Assembly: GCF_049856295.1 (NCBI RefSeq)
Contig: NZ_JBNDMZ010000009.1
Span: 124,001 to 188,000, forward strand
From: JB111 sp049856295
GTDB taxonomy: Bacteria > Actinomycetota > Actinomycetes > Actinomycetales > Actinomycetaceae
Reading direction: 5' to 3'
DNA length: 64,000 bases
This document shows, piece after piece, positions 49,642 to 58,188 of this stretch (position 1 is the stretch's first letter; each line of letters starts with the position of its first letter). A program made the translations under genes and the position numbers. Under the pieces are notes generated by a model. The model did not search any database. It was not told the origin of the DNA and saw only the letters and a program-made list of their open reading frames with translations.

Positions 49642-49976
49642 CCTGGGTCATCATCCTCATCGTCATCCTCGCGATCATCAACATCGCCCGCGGGGTCTCG
49701 CGCGTGCGCAGGGGCCACAGCGGGTACGACGGCGGATACGACCGTCGTGACCGCCGGAGCGGCTGGGGATCGGGCCGGTCCCGCAGGTCGGGACGCTCCG
49801 GCGGGTCCGGTCGCGGCAGCTTCGGCGGTAGCTTCAGGTCGAGTCGTTCCAGCCGGCGGAGCTCCGGCGGACGGTTCGGCTCCGGGTCCTCGCGGCGTCG
49901 CTCCCGCTCCAGCGGTGGCAAGCGGCGCAGCACGATGCGCAAGTCCGGTCGTCGGATGGGACGAAAGAAGCGCTGA
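49638..49976 (+). CDS. Small membrane protein with Arg/Ser/Gly-rich tail
   Basis: 112 residues. A single hydrophobic helix (about 1-18, MTWVIILIVILAIINIA) anchors an extremely basic RG/RS-rich region (YDRRDRRSGWGSGRSRRSG, then repeats of SSRR and GSG) to the C-terminus (RRMGRKKR). Such RGG/SR tracts bind RNA, DNA or the anionic membrane, and are disordered. No family recognised. ATGA overlap with the previous gene. Confidence 0.65.
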   Translation: MTWVIILIVILAIINIARGVSRVRRGHSGYDGGYDRRDRRSGWGSGRSRRSGRSGGSGRGSFGGSFRSSRSSRRSSGGRFGSGSSRRRSRSSGGKRRSTMRKSGRRMGRKKR

Positions 49977-50077
49977 CCGCTCGCACCTGACGGCGCGCGC
50001 GGCGGACACGGCACCGGCCGGGGCCGGCCGCCGACCCGGGGGTCAGGCGGCTCGGCTCCCGGCCGGTGGAGGATGGG

Positions 50078-51268
50078 TCAGGGTCGGGCGTGCCGCCCCG
50101 CGTCCCCGTCCGCACCCGCGTCGGGGCCCGCAGGGTCGCGCTCGATGTGGATGTCCTCGCTCGTGACGGGGGTGCCGTCCTCGGCGAAGGTCTCCGTCAC
50201 CGTGTAGCGGCGCAGCCGCATCCGACCCGTCGGCTGGCCCGCCTGGTCGGCGGCCCCACCCTGCGCGTGCGGCGGGACCGGAGCCTCGCCCGGGACGCCG
50301 TGCTCACGCTCGTGCGGCGGGACCGGTGGACCACCGGCCGGACCGCCGTGCTCACGCTCGTGCGGCGGGACCGGAGCCTCACCCGGACCGCCGTGCTCAC
50401 GCTCGTGCGGCGGGACCGGAGCCTCGCCCGGGACGCCGTGCTCACGCTCGTGCGGCGGACGGTCGACCTCGCCCGCTCCAGCATGCCCCTGCTCGTGGGG
50501 TGCGGCGGGAGCCCCCGCGGGACCGCCGTGCTCACCGGCGCGCGGCTGGACCGGCGTGTCGCCGAGGCGCGCGTCGCCGACGGGCGCTCCGGCCTGGACG
50601 GGACGCTCGTCGTGGGCACCGGCAGGGGCGCCGTCCTCGGACACCCGGCCCGGGCCGACGTGCGGCGGGCCGGCGAGCGCGCCACCCGCGGCGGCGCCAC
50701 CGGCGGCAGCGGCAGCCGGTGCCGCGAGGTCGGAGTCGGCCTGGACGGGCCGACCGTCCGCGGTGGGGGCGTCCGGGCGTGCGGAGTCCGGACGGTCGTC
50801 GCGGAAGGTCGGGCCCGCCACGCCCCCCTCGGCCGGGGCACCGGCATGGCCGGCACCGGCGACGGGTGCTCCCTGCTGGTCCGCCACGGGGGCGGTCCCG
50901 TCCTGGCGCGCGTCGCCGGCGACCCCGGGCTGCTGGTCCCAGCCCGCGTAGCGGTCCTGCAGTCCGTAGTGTTCGAAGAGCTCGCTCTCCTGCTGGGGAG
51001 TGAGGTTCTCGTCCACGTCCAGGCGCGGCGCGTCCTTGACCGCGTCCTTCGTGAACGGCACGACGATCTCGTCGTTCTCGTAGGTCGCCCCGTCGAGCGG
51101 GACGAACGTCTCCTTGGTGCCGAACAGCCCGGTGTTGACGGTCATCCAGGTGGGGTCGTTGCTGGAGTCGTCCAGGAAGACCTGCCCCACCGTGCCGATC
51201 TTGCCGTCGCTTCCGTGGACGGGCGTCTTCGCGGCGAGGATGCCACCGACATCGTTGATGCTGATCAT
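50078..51268 (-). CDS. PRC-barrel protein with tandem Pro/His/Glu repeats and DUF2382-like end
   Basis: 396 residues. PRC-barrel (about 5-85: GGILAAKTPVHGSDGKIGTV, GQVFLDDSSNDPTWMTVNTGL, FVPLDGATYENDEIVVPFTK) as in stress and photosynthetic-reaction-centre-like proteins; then a long Ala/Gly/Pro-rich region with four copies of PPHEREHG..PGEAP (about 15 residues each); the end (RRYTVTETFAEDGTPVTSEDIHIERDP) matches the start of a DUF2382 domain, here reduced. Often involved in stress or membrane interaction; role unknown. Confidence 0.75.
   Translation of the reverse strand: MISINDVGGILAAKTPVHGSDGKIGTVGQVFLDDSSNDPTWMTVNTGLFGTKETFVPLDGATYENDEIVVPFTKDAVKDAPRLDVDENLTPQQESELFEHYGLQDRYAGWDQQPGVAGDARQDGTAPVADQQGAPVAGAGHAGAPAEGGVAGPTFRDDRPDSARPDAPTADGRPVQADSDLAAPAAAAAGGAAAGGALAGPPHVGPGRVSEDGAPAGAHDERPVQAGAPVGDARLGDTPVQPRAGEHGGPAGAPAAPHEQGHAGAGEVDRPPHEREHGVPGEAPVPPHEREHGGPGEAPVPPHEREHGGPAGGPPVPPHEREHGVPGEAPVPPHAQGGAADQAGQPTGRMRLRRYTVTETFAEDGTPVTSEDIHIERDPAGPDAGADGDAGRHARP
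50256..50459 (-). repeat. Coding tandem repeat of about 45 bp in PRC-barrel gene
   Basis: Four complete units plus a partial one encode PPHEREHG..PGEAPV. Unit lengths differ slightly (one has an extra codon), and identical stretches of GTGCTCACGCTCGTGCGG show recent duplication. Confidence 0.7.
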
Positions 51269-51326
51269 GCTTCTCCCTCGTTCGAATGTGTCGTACGGGT
51301 GGACTGTTCAGCTACGTGCAGGGGTG

Positions 51327-51608
51327 TCAGGCGTCGGGCCGGTCCGTGCCGTCCGGGCGCAGGGTCCCGCCCGCGTCGCCCTCGACACCGGCGCCACCGA
51401 GGACGCCGCCGTCGTGGGTGCGGCCGGCGCCGCCCCCGCCGTCCGACCCGTCGTGCTTGTAGGCGGAACGGTCCGTGTGCTCGGCCTGCGGGTTGTCCGG
51501 CTGGTCCGGGTTGTCCGGACGGTGCTGGTACTCGCTCGGGCTGTACCCGACCTCGCCCTCGTCGCCGCCCTCGTGCGGATCGGCGACATGCTTGCCGTGG
51601 TGACTCAT
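51327..51608 (-). CDS. Hypothetical hydrophilic protein
   Basis: 93 residues from ATG 51608 behind a strong AAGGAGG. Rich in His, Asp and Gly with a repeated DNPDQPDNPQ motif and no hydrophobic core, so probably disordered. Lies 58 bases upstream of the PRC-barrel gene on the same strand and may be coregulated as a stress protein. No family recognised. Confidence 0.6.
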   Translation of the reverse strand: MSHHGKHVADPHEGGDEGEVGYSPSEYQHRPDNPDQPDNPQAEHTDRSAYKHDGSDGGGGAGRTHDGGVLGGAGVEGDAGGTLRPDGTDRPDA

Positions 51609-51755
51609 GGCGTGCCTCCTTGGGGTGTGGGCGCTCGCCGCCCGCATCGGGAACCCGCTTCCGCGGGGCTCCCCCGTGCGCCGTTACGCCCTCGTGACAC
51701 GACGCTACTCGGAGGCCGCCGGACGCGCACGGCGACGGCGGGCGAGCGGCACGAC

Positions 51756-51793
51756 GAAGGCCCCGGTCGCGGATGTCCGCGGCCGGGGCCTTC
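51756..51793 (-). terminator. Terminator after tRNA-Lys
   Basis: A 17-bp stem with one G-T pair (51756-51772 with 51777-51793) and four-base loop lies 6 bases downstream of the tRNA 3' end on the minus strand. Confidence 0.75.
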
Positions 51794-51799
51794 CTGCTG

Positions 51800-51871
<72 letters not shown>

Positions 51872-52029
51872 GCGGTCCGAGGGGCTCGCGCTGCGCGCGA
51901 CCGGCCCGTGTGAACCGAGGAATCACTCTACCGCTCGGAGGCGCGTCCTCCCAGTCCGCGGCCCGTCCGCACGCCGTGAGGTCACGCACAGCGGCGCCGA
52001 CTGGCAACCCGTCGGGGCCGGGACAGCGG

Positions 52030-53148
52030 CTACCGGTGACTGAACAGCAGGTCGCGCACGTGCAGCATCTCCATGACCGTCCCGGGGCGCCCCTCGGCCG
52101 CGGGTCGCACGGTGGCCGTCACGAGCGAGTCCCCGACCGTGACGTCGTCCAGGACAAGGACGTCGCTCAGCGGGCGGCCCACCGACGTCGCGGACGCCGA
52201 CGTCACGTCCTCGTCGAACATGTCCTGCAGCGCGGTGGCGAGCTGCTCGGCGTCCTGGCCGGCACCGGTCCCGTAGGCGACGGTGATCGCGGCGTCGTCA
52301 CCGCCGCTCCAGCCGACGGCGACGGTCTCGAAGGGAGGCAGGCGCGCGGCCCCGGGACCCACCGCGTCGTCGGGCACCGTGAAGTCGTCCCGGGCGAGCA
52401 CCGAGGAGACCACCCCCGCGTCGTCCATCGCGCCGGCGACGGCGAGGAGCGACTCGTCGTCGGCGAGCGTGGCCTCGGGCCCTGCACGCCACGCGGCCAC
52501 CGAGGCCGTGGAGAGCGAGAGCGCGGTCCGGTCCTCGTCCTGCGTGAGACGCACGGGGCGACCCAGGCTGTCGATCGCCGACGCCGACGACGGGTCCACC
52601 CACCCGTCCTCGGCGTCGCTGGTCGAGAGCACGCGGTCGTCGACCTCGACGAGCTCGTCGCTCAGCGCTTCGGGACCGGTGACGACGGTGAAGGAGGACG
52701 GAGGCACCGCGAACGACACGTACGAGTCGACGTCGACGAGCGACCAGCCCACCTGATCGCGGAAGTCGGCCATCGTTCCCGTGCGGCCGCCCAAGGAGTC
52801 GGGCAGATCGACGTGCACGGGGCCGTCGGGCGCGGCCGGCCCCCCGGTCAGCGCACTCATCCAGTCCCGGACGGCCTCCTCGTCGTCCGCGTCCTCCGGA
52901 CGCGTGCACCCGTTCGCCTCGCAGGCGGAGTCGAGATCCGCCGTGCTGACGTAGACGGCGCCCTCCGCCACCTCGGCCGGGATCTCACCGATCGCGGCGA
53001 CGACGGAGAAGTCGTCACCCGCCCTCAACCCGCCGTCGCCGCCGCCCTGGCACGCGGCGGTCAGCAGCGTGGCGCCGGCGACCAGGACGAGGGCTCGACG
53101 TCGAGCCGTGCGGGTCGAGGGACCGCGGCCCACCGGATCAGACACCAT
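52030..53148 (-). CDS. Hypothetical lipoprotein
   Basis: 372 residues. A basic N-terminus and hydrophobic stretch end in the lipobox LLTAAC (lipidated C33), so the mature protein sits on the outer face of the membrane. The rest is acidic and soluble, with no recognised domain. GGTGTCTGA-like start context at ATG 53148; no clear Shine-Dalgarno. Possibly coregulated with the MFS transporter divergent to it (gap 219 bases). Function unknown. Confidence 0.75.
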   Translation of the reverse strand: MVSDPVGRGPSTRTARRRALVLVAGATLLTAACQGGGDGGLRAGDDFSVVAAIGEIPAEVAEGAVYVSTADLDSACEANGCTRPEDADDEEAVRDWMSALTGGPAAPDGPVHVDLPDSLGGRTGTMADFRDQVGWSLVDVDSYVSFAVPPSSFTVVTGPEALSDELVEVDDRVLSTSDAEDGWVDPSSASAIDSLGRPVRLTQDEDRTALSLSTASVAAWRAGPEATLADDESLLAVAGAMDDAGVVSSVLARDDFTVPDDAVGPGAARLPPFETVAVGWSGGDDAAITVAYGTGAGQDAEQLATALQDMFDEDVTSASATSVGRPLSDVLVLDDVTVGDSLVTATVRPAAEGRPGTVMEMLHVRDLLFSHR

Positions 53149-53367
53149 GTCCCACCTCTGTGCCTCCCCGAGCGCCGCGGAGAGCTCGGTCTCGATGTCG
53201 GTCGTACCGCGGCGCGGCCGACCCGCAGTTCGGGGCCCGTCGCAGCATTGCGCGCCCCCATCCCTGACGATAGCGGGGACGTCCGCATCGAGATGCCCAG
53301 ACGGAGGCCGCTTCTCACGACCGACGGCCGGCAGGCGTCCGCGTTTCGCGCGGCCTACCCTGGCGCG

Positions 53368-54516
53368 GTGACGACGCCGCCCCCGACCGCTCCCCGGCGT
53401 CTGTGGGTGCTCTACGTGGGCGGGTTCATGGGTCCGTTCGGCGGCGGGATGGTCTCGACGATGCTGCCCGAGCTCGCCGAGGGGCTCGGCACCACCGTCC
53501 ACGGGGCCTCGCAGTCGATCACCTGGTACCTCGGCCCTTTCGCGCTCCTGCTCCTGGTGTCCGGCACCCTGGCCGACCGGTGGGACCGGGCCACGGTCGT
53601 CCGCGTGGGCTACGCCTCCTACGCGGCGTCCTCGGTGGCGTGCGCCCTGGTCCCCACGCTCCCGCTGTTCCTCGGCGCCCGCGCGGTCCAGGGCGCGGCC
53701 AACGCCTTCCTCACACCCGTGCTCATCACGCTCATCGTGGCCGCGACCGACCGGGGCCGGGTCGGGCGAGCGCTGGGCGGGTTCGCCGCCGCACAGGCAG
53801 CCGGTCAGGCGCTGTCACCGCTCGCCGGGGGCCTCGCGGCCGGCCACGACTGGCGGATCGCCTTCGTCGCCACCGCACTTGCCGCCGTGGTCCTCGCGCT
53901 GCTCACCCCGTCGGGCCGGCCCACACGTGTGCCCACCGCACCCGCCGCCTGGGGCGCCCTGCTCAACCCTCGGCTCGGCTCCGTGACGGTGATGGCGGCC
54001 ACCGCCCAGCTCGCCGCCAACTTCGTCGTGCTCTCGGCCGCCCTCATCGCCACCGACAGGTTCGGCCTGCCACCGGCGCAGCGCGGGCTCGTCGTCGTCG
54101 CCTTCGGGGTGGCGGGGTTCGCGACGGCGCGGCTCGCCGGCGCCTGGGCGGACCGGTTCGGGATGCTCGCCATGGGCGCCGTGGCGGCGGCCGTCCTCGC
54201 CTCGGCCACGTTCGCCGTCCAGGTCTCCCCCGCACTGTGGCTGCTCGTGCTCGCCGTCGCGCTGTGCGGGGCGACCGCCTCGTGCGTGCGGATCCTGTGC
54301 ACGAGCCTCGCGATCGCCTCGACACCCACCAACGAGGCCGGCGCGACCTCGGTCACGCAGTCGGCCCAGTTCGCGGCCGGCGCCGCCGCACCCGCCGTCC
54401 TCCCTCTGTTCGCCGCCTCGCCCGCGGGCGCCGGCGCGCTGCTGGCGGCGGTCGTGATCGCGGGTCTCGTCGTCGTGTCTCTTCCTCGGTCGCACCGGCG
54501 CGGACGGGGCGGGTGA
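53368..54516 (+). CDS. MFS transporter
   Basis: 382 residues from GTG 53368. About twelve membrane segments; motif A variant in GTLADRWDRATVVRVG after the second segment, GARAVQGAANAFLTPVLITLI, and a matching half later (LAGAWADRFGMLAMG). Fits the drug/arabinose exporter branch of MFS. Substrate unknown. Ends 15 bases before bcp, which it may drive. Confidence 0.85.
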   Translation: MTTPPPTAPRRLWVLYVGGFMGPFGGGMVSTMLPELAEGLGTTVHGASQSITWYLGPFALLLLVSGTLADRWDRATVVRVGYASYAASSVACALVPTLPLFLGARAVQGAANAFLTPVLITLIVAATDRGRVGRALGGFAAAQAAGQALSPLAGGLAAGHDWRIAFVATALAAVVLALLTPSGRPTRVPTAPAAWGALLNPRLGSVTVMAATAQLAANFVVLSAALIATDRFGLPPAQRGLVVVAFGVAGFATARLAGAWADRFGMLAMGAVAAAVLASATFAVQVSPALWLLVLAVALCGATASCVRILCTSLAIASTPTNEAGATSVTQSAQFAAGAAAPAVLPLFAASPAGAGALLAAVVIAGLVVVSLPRSHRRGRGG

Positions 54517-54531
54517 TGCCACGATGGGCGC

Positions 54532-55002
54532 ATGACTTCTCTCTCCGCCGGTGACCAGGCGCCCGACTTCGACCTCCCCGCGCACGACGGTTCGCGGGTC
54601 GTCCTGTCCGAGCTCGTCGGCTCGGGCAAGGGCGCGATCGTCTACTTCTACCCGAAGGCCGCAACGCCCGGCTGCACGACCGAGGCGTGCGACTTCCGGG
54701 ACAACGAGGCGGCCCTCGCCGCCGCCGGCTACTCCCTGGTCGGCATCTCCGCGGACCCCGTCGCCGACCTCGAGTCGTTCGCGGCGGACAACCACGTGAC
54801 CTTCCCCTTCGCGTCGGACGAGGACCACGCGGTCGGCGACGCGTACGGCACGTGGGGCACGCACGAGACCCCGTTCGGCGTCCAGACGGGCAACAAGCGC
54901 TCGACCTTCGTCGTCGACCCCGAGATGCGCCTGACCCACGTCGAGTACGGCGTGGACCCCAACGGCCACGTCGCGCGCCTGCGCGAGGTCCTCGGCGCGT
55001 GA
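54532..55002 (+). CDS. bcp: Thioredoxin-dependent peroxiredoxin (Bcp)
   Basis: 156 residues. AhpC/TSA fold with peroxidatic C48 in YFYPKAATPGCTTEACDF and resolving C53, five residues later, the classic Bcp arrangement. Reduces peroxides using thioredoxin. The gene overlaps a second, divergent peroxiredoxin gene (GTGA). Confidence 0.92.
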   Translation: MTSLSAGDQAPDFDLPAHDGSRVVLSELVGSGKGAIVYFYPKAATPGCTTEACDFRDNEAALAAAGYSLVGISADPVADLESFAADNHVTFPFASDEDHAVGDAYGTWGTHETPFGVQTGNKRSTFVVDPEMRLTHVEYGVDPNGHVARLREVLGA

Positions 55003-55499
55003 CTGCCCCCGCAGGGGCGCGGCTCGCGATCGGGAGCGCCGCGCCCGGTTTCTCGCTGCCCGCGCACACCGGCGCCGTCCGCACGCTCGACGAGCTCCTC
55101 GCCGAGGGCCGCACCGGACTCATCGTCTACTTCTACCCGCAGGCCCTGACCCCGGCGTGCCGGCAGCAGACGTGCGACGCCCGCGACCGGTACGACGTCT
55201 TCACCGACGCCGGGTACGCGCTCGTCGGCATCTCGCCCGACCCCGTCGAGCGGCTCGCCCGCGCCGTCGAGCAGGACGCGATCCCGTTCGACCTGCTCTC
55301 CGACGAGGACCACGCCGTCTCCGAGGCATGGGGCACGTGGGGCGAGAAGAAGAACTACGGGCGCACCTACGAGGGGCTCATCCGCTCGACCGCGGTCCTT
55401 GACCCGGACGGCGTCGTGAGCTGGGTGCGGTACAACGTGCGGGCCAAGGGGCACATGGCACTCCTCGCGCGCGAGCTGGGGCTCGCCGCGGCAGCGTAG
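54999..55499 (+). CDS. Second Bcp-like peroxiredoxin
   Basis: 166 residues from GTG 54999, which overlaps the bcp TGA (GTGA). AhpC/TSA domain with C54 in YFYPQALTPACRQQTCDAR (C59 resolving). TPAC replaces the TPGC found in the first copy and most Bcp proteins. It has diverged well beyond a recent duplicate. Operon with bcp, ended by a hairpin at 55521-55559. Probably an oxidant-scavenging partner with a different preference. Confidence 0.88.
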   Translation: MTAPAGARLAIGSAAPGFSLPAHTGAVRTLDELLAEGRTGLIVYFYPQALTPACRQQTCDARDRYDVFTDAGYALVGISPDPVERLARAVEQDAIPFDLLSDEDHAVSEAWGTWGEKKNYGRTYEGLIRSTAVLDPDGVVSWVRYNVRAKGHMALLARELGLAAAA

Positions 55500-55520
55500 G
55501 CGCGTTCAGCACCGGGGTGT

Positions 55521-55559
55521 TCGTCGTCGGTCGACGTGGTGATCGTCGGCCGACGACGA
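55521..55559 (+). terminator. Terminator after peroxiredoxin pair
   Basis: 15-bp stem (55521-55535 with 55545-55559, one G-T pair) and nine-base loop, 21 bases after the stop and 33 bases upstream of tRNA-Leu. Confidence 0.7.
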
Positions 55560-55592
55560 CGTAGGCTCGTCCTTCGCGGGCCGTGCCCGCGA

Positions 55593-55674
55593 GCGCGAGT
55601 GGCGTAACTGGCAGCCGCGCCAGGTTTAGGTCCTGGTGCCTTCGGGCGTGCGGGTTCGAGTCCCGCCTCGCGCA
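55593..55674 (+). tRNA. tRNA-Leu (anticodon TAG)
   Basis: 82-base class II tRNA: acceptor GCGCGAG/CTCGCGC, anticodon stem CCAGG/CCTGG with loop TTTAGGT (anticodon TAG), a long variable arm (TGCCTTCGGGCG), T arm GCGGG..CCCGC. CCA is not encoded. Confidence 0.93.
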
Positions 55675-55699
55675 CCTTGCGGTTCCCGCTGGTCCAGGG

Positions 55700-55945
55700 T
55701 CATGCAGTAAGCGAGGCACGTAGACGCGCATGGTGCTCGTCAGCATGCAACGCCTCCACCGCCTCCACCGTGCCGGCCCTGACCTCGGCCAGCCGCCGAA
55801 CAGCCTCGTCACGCCACTCTTCTTCGCTCTCACCCACGCCGGACGCGTCTTCGAGGCTCTCGATGAGGGCGCGCGCGACGACTGCGCGCTGGTCCACGTC
55901 GAGCGCGAGCGCGTCGCGGATCAACCCTGCAGTGTCGCGTGCCAT
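55700..55945 (-). CDS. Orphan addiction-module antitoxin-like protein
   Basis: 81 residues. ALALDVDQRAVVARALIESLED and WRDEAVRRLAEVRAGTVEAV match the putative addiction module component family (TIGR02574), small antitoxins that pair with RelE/ParE-type toxins. No toxin gene lies beside it: tRNA-Leu is 25 bases on one side, the NUDIX gene on the other. It may be a relic of a toxin-antitoxin pair or act in trans. Confidence 0.7.
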   Translation of the reverse strand: MARDTAGLIRDALALDVDQRAVVARALIESLEDASGVGESEEEWRDEAVRRLAEVRAGTVEAVEALHADEHHARLRASLTA

Positions 55946-56068
55946 GCCTGTCGGCCTAGCGACCGCGCCCGAACGAGTCCCGACTCGTGCACAGGTCCCG
56001 GCGAGGTCGTGCGTTCCCCGGCCGCGGCGGAGTCGCGCCGACGCACGCCGCCGGGGTAGAAACGACGG

Positions 56069-56605
56069 GTGAGCGACATCGCGTCCGACGACATGGGTCC
56101 CTGGCTGTCCGAGGAGGAGCTCGAGCTCGTCCGCCGCAAGGTGCCGATGCTCTACGTCGACGTCGTCCCCGTGCGGGTCGGCGAGAACGGCACCCTCGAG
56201 GCGGTCGGCCTCCTCCTGCGCGCGCGGCCCGAGGGGACCATCACCCGCGAGCTCGTCTCCGGCCGCGTCCTGTTCCAGGAGACGGTGCGCCAGGCGCTCG
56301 TGCGCCACCTCGACAAGGACCTCGGCCCGCTCGCGCTCCCCCAGCTCCCGGTCTCCCCGGTGCCGTACGCGATCGGCCAGTACTTCCCCACGCCCGGCGA
56401 GCACTACCTCGACCCGCGCCAGCACGCGGTGTCGCTGGCCTACATCGTGCCCGTCGCCGGCGACTGCAGCCCGTCCAACGACACCCTCGAGCTCAGCTGG
56501 TTCACCCCGCGCGAGGTCGTGACCCCGGAGATCACCGGCGACATGTCCGAGGGGCACGCCGACCTCGTGCGCCGCGCGCTCGCGCACCTCGGCCGCCTGC
56601 CGTGA
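56069..56605 (+). CDS. NUDIX-like hydrolase family protein (DUF4916)
   Basis: 178 residues from GTG 56069. The pattern WLSEEELELVRRKVPMLYVDV at the start, LLLRARPEGTITRELVSGRV and ALVRHLDKDLGPLALP fit the DUF4916 branch of NUDIX proteins; the classical NUDIX box GX5EX7REUXEEXGU is present only in degenerate form (SGRVLFQETVRQALVRHLDKD), so activity is uncertain. Stop overlaps the next GTG (GTGA). Confidence 0.78.
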   Translation: MSDIASDDMGPWLSEEELELVRRKVPMLYVDVVPVRVGENGTLEAVGLLLRARPEGTITRELVSGRVLFQETVRQALVRHLDKDLGPLALPQLPVSPVPYAIGQYFPTPGEHYLDPRQHAVSLAYIVPVAGDCSPSNDTLELSWFTPREVVTPEITGDMSEGHADLVRRALAHLGRLP

Positions 56606-57096
56606 CGAGAGGCGGGGAGCGGGTCGGGGACCGTCCCGCTCGTCACGACGACGTCGGTCGTACGGGGACCGGAGCCTCGCCCACCCGACCCGACGGCGTG
56701 ACACCGGTCGCGCGGCGTCGTGGCGTCGTGTGGTGGGCGCTCCTCCTCGACGTGGCAGTGGTCGCGGCCTTCACACTCGGCGGTGCGGACGCCCACGAGC
56801 GGGGCGCCGGGGACCTGGCTCGCATTGCGTGGCCGTTCCTCGCCGCGCTCGCGATCACGTGGGTGGCGGGTCGGCTGTGGCGTGCCCCGACCTCGCTGTG
56901 GCCCACCGGGGTGCTCGTCTGGCTCGGCACCCTCGGGATCGGCATGGCACTGCGCGCACTCACCGGCGGCGGGACCGCATGGACGTTCGTGCTCGTGGCT
57001 GCCGGCCTGTTCGCCGCCGGCTTCCTCGGTTGGCGGCTCGTGGTGCTGGTCGTCCGGCTTGCGACTCGACCCGGTTCCGACCGCACCCGACCGTGA
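56602..57096 (+). CDS. DUF3054-family membrane protein
   Basis: 164 residues from GTG 56602. After a disordered N-terminus (about 1-40), four hydrophobic segments (about 42-60, 72-90, 97-118 and 128-150) match the DUF3054 family (WWALLLDVAVVAAFTLGGADAHE, FLAALAITWVAGR, LWPTGVLVWLGTLGIGMALR). Function unknown. Coupled to the NUDIX gene by the GTGA overlap. Confidence 0.8.
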   Translation: MTRGGERVGDRPARHDDVGRTGTGASPTRPDGVTPVARRRGVVWWALLLDVAVVAAFTLGGADAHERGAGDLARIAWPFLAALAITWVAGRLWRAPTSLWPTGVLVWLGTLGIGMALRALTGGGTAWTFVLVAAGLFAAGFLGWRLVVLVVRLATRPGSDRTRP

Positions 57097-57114
57097 GGAA
57101 GCAGCTTCCGCTCG

Positions 57115-57828
57115 TCAGTCCTGCGCCTTGAGTGCGTAGGGCCACTCACCCGAACGGAGGGACGGGGTCGAGGAGATGGTGGCAAGCAGCTCGTCGAACG
57201 GCGTCGTGTCCTTCAGCTGGTTGGCGAGCTCGATGAGGTTGGCGATCGTGAAGCCCATCATCACGAGGGAGCCGACGAGCCCGATGATGCCGAGGACCCC
57301 CGAGACCCCGAATGTGACGGGGGTGGCGAGGATCGCGACGATCGACGCGAGCAGCAGGACGATCTCCCCGACCCACAGCAGGCCCGAGTTACGGAAGTCG
57401 TCGATGGCTTCGCCGTAGATCTCCAGCTCACGTGCGATGTCGCGGGCGTGCTGCTCGATGAACGTCATCGCGTCGCTCTGCGGCGTGCGGGCGTTGGCGT
57501 AGGCGGTGGCACCGTCCGCCGACCAGTGCTGCGGTCCGACCTCGGTGGTCTGGAAGTCCGTGATGGTCTCGAGCACGGACTCCGCCCACGCGATCCAGTC
57601 ATCCTTCGCCTGCTGCACCGCGGCGTCGTCCCGGACGTTCAGCTCGACGCGATCGGCGTCGCCGGCCGCGTTCGCGCAGCCGTCAGCAAGATCGTTCGCG
57701 GGGCCACTGACCGCACTGCTGACCACCGGCGGGACCTGGTTCGGAAAGTTGCGCAGGCCGCCCTCGGCATCACGCAGCTCGCCCGAGACTCGGCGTAGCT
57801 CGGACCTCAGGAACTCGGCGCTCGACAT
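57115..57828 (-). CDS. WXG100-like protein with membrane segment
   Basis: 237 residues. N-terminal helical part (about 1-145) with a WXG-type turn HWSADGATAYANA (about 103-115) between two long helices, typical of ESX/type VII secretion substrates; then two hydrophobic stretches (about 155-200: LLWVGEIVLLLASIVAILAT, GVLGIIGLVGSLVMMGF). Perhaps a secreted or membrane-inserted ESX protein. Third gene in a minus-strand group with WXG100 (57892) and 58181. Confidence 0.7.
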   Translation of the reverse strand: MSSAEFLRSELRRVSGELRDAEGGLRNFPNQVPPVVSSAVSGPANDLADGCANAAGDADRVELNVRDDAAVQQAKDDWIAWAESVLETITDFQTTEVGPQHWSADGATAYANARTPQSDAMTFIEQHARDIARELEIYGEAIDDFRNSGLLWVGEIVLLLASIVAILATPVTFGVSGVLGIIGLVGSLVMMGFTIANLIELANQLKDTTPFDELLATISSTPSLRSGEWPYALKAQD

Positions 57829-57891
57829 ATCGTCCTCTTCTCAGTTCGTCGTCGGTGAGTCGTCGTGGTGGTCCATACCCAGAGGCGGAGG

Positions 57892-58188
57892 TCAGGTGCG
57901 AGTATCGAACTCGTACTCGGACTCCTCGTCCGTCTCCTCGTAGTGGTTGCACGCGGCCGTCAGGGCCCCCGCCATCAGTTCCATCTCGTCGCTACCTCCA
58001 CCGGCGATCGCAGCCATCGTCGTACGGATGGAGTCGTAGACGCCGCCGACCCCGCCGCTCCAGGAGGAGCTGTCGACCGTGAACGACTCCGCCCGGCCCT
58101 TGAGGCTCGTGTACTCGTCGGCGAGCGTCGTGTTCCAGGTCGTTGCCACCGAACGCACGACGCTGTAGGTGATCTCGATATCAGCCAT
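57892..58188 (-). CDS. WXG100-family small protein
   Basis: 98 residues, the family length. Helix-turn-helix with the WSG turn at SSSWSGGVGGVYDSI (about residue 43), matching WXG100 proteins, which form dimers and are exported by type VII secretion. The C-terminus (HYEETDEESEYEFDTRT) is acidic. The gene overlaps the preceding gene by 8 bases. No EccC ATPase or other ESX gene is in the window. Confidence 0.72.
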   Translation of the reverse strand: MADIEITYSVVRSVATTWNTTLADEYTSLKGRAESFTVDSSSWSGGVGGVYDSIRTTMAAIAGGGSDEMELMAGALTAACNHYEETDEESEYEFDTRT

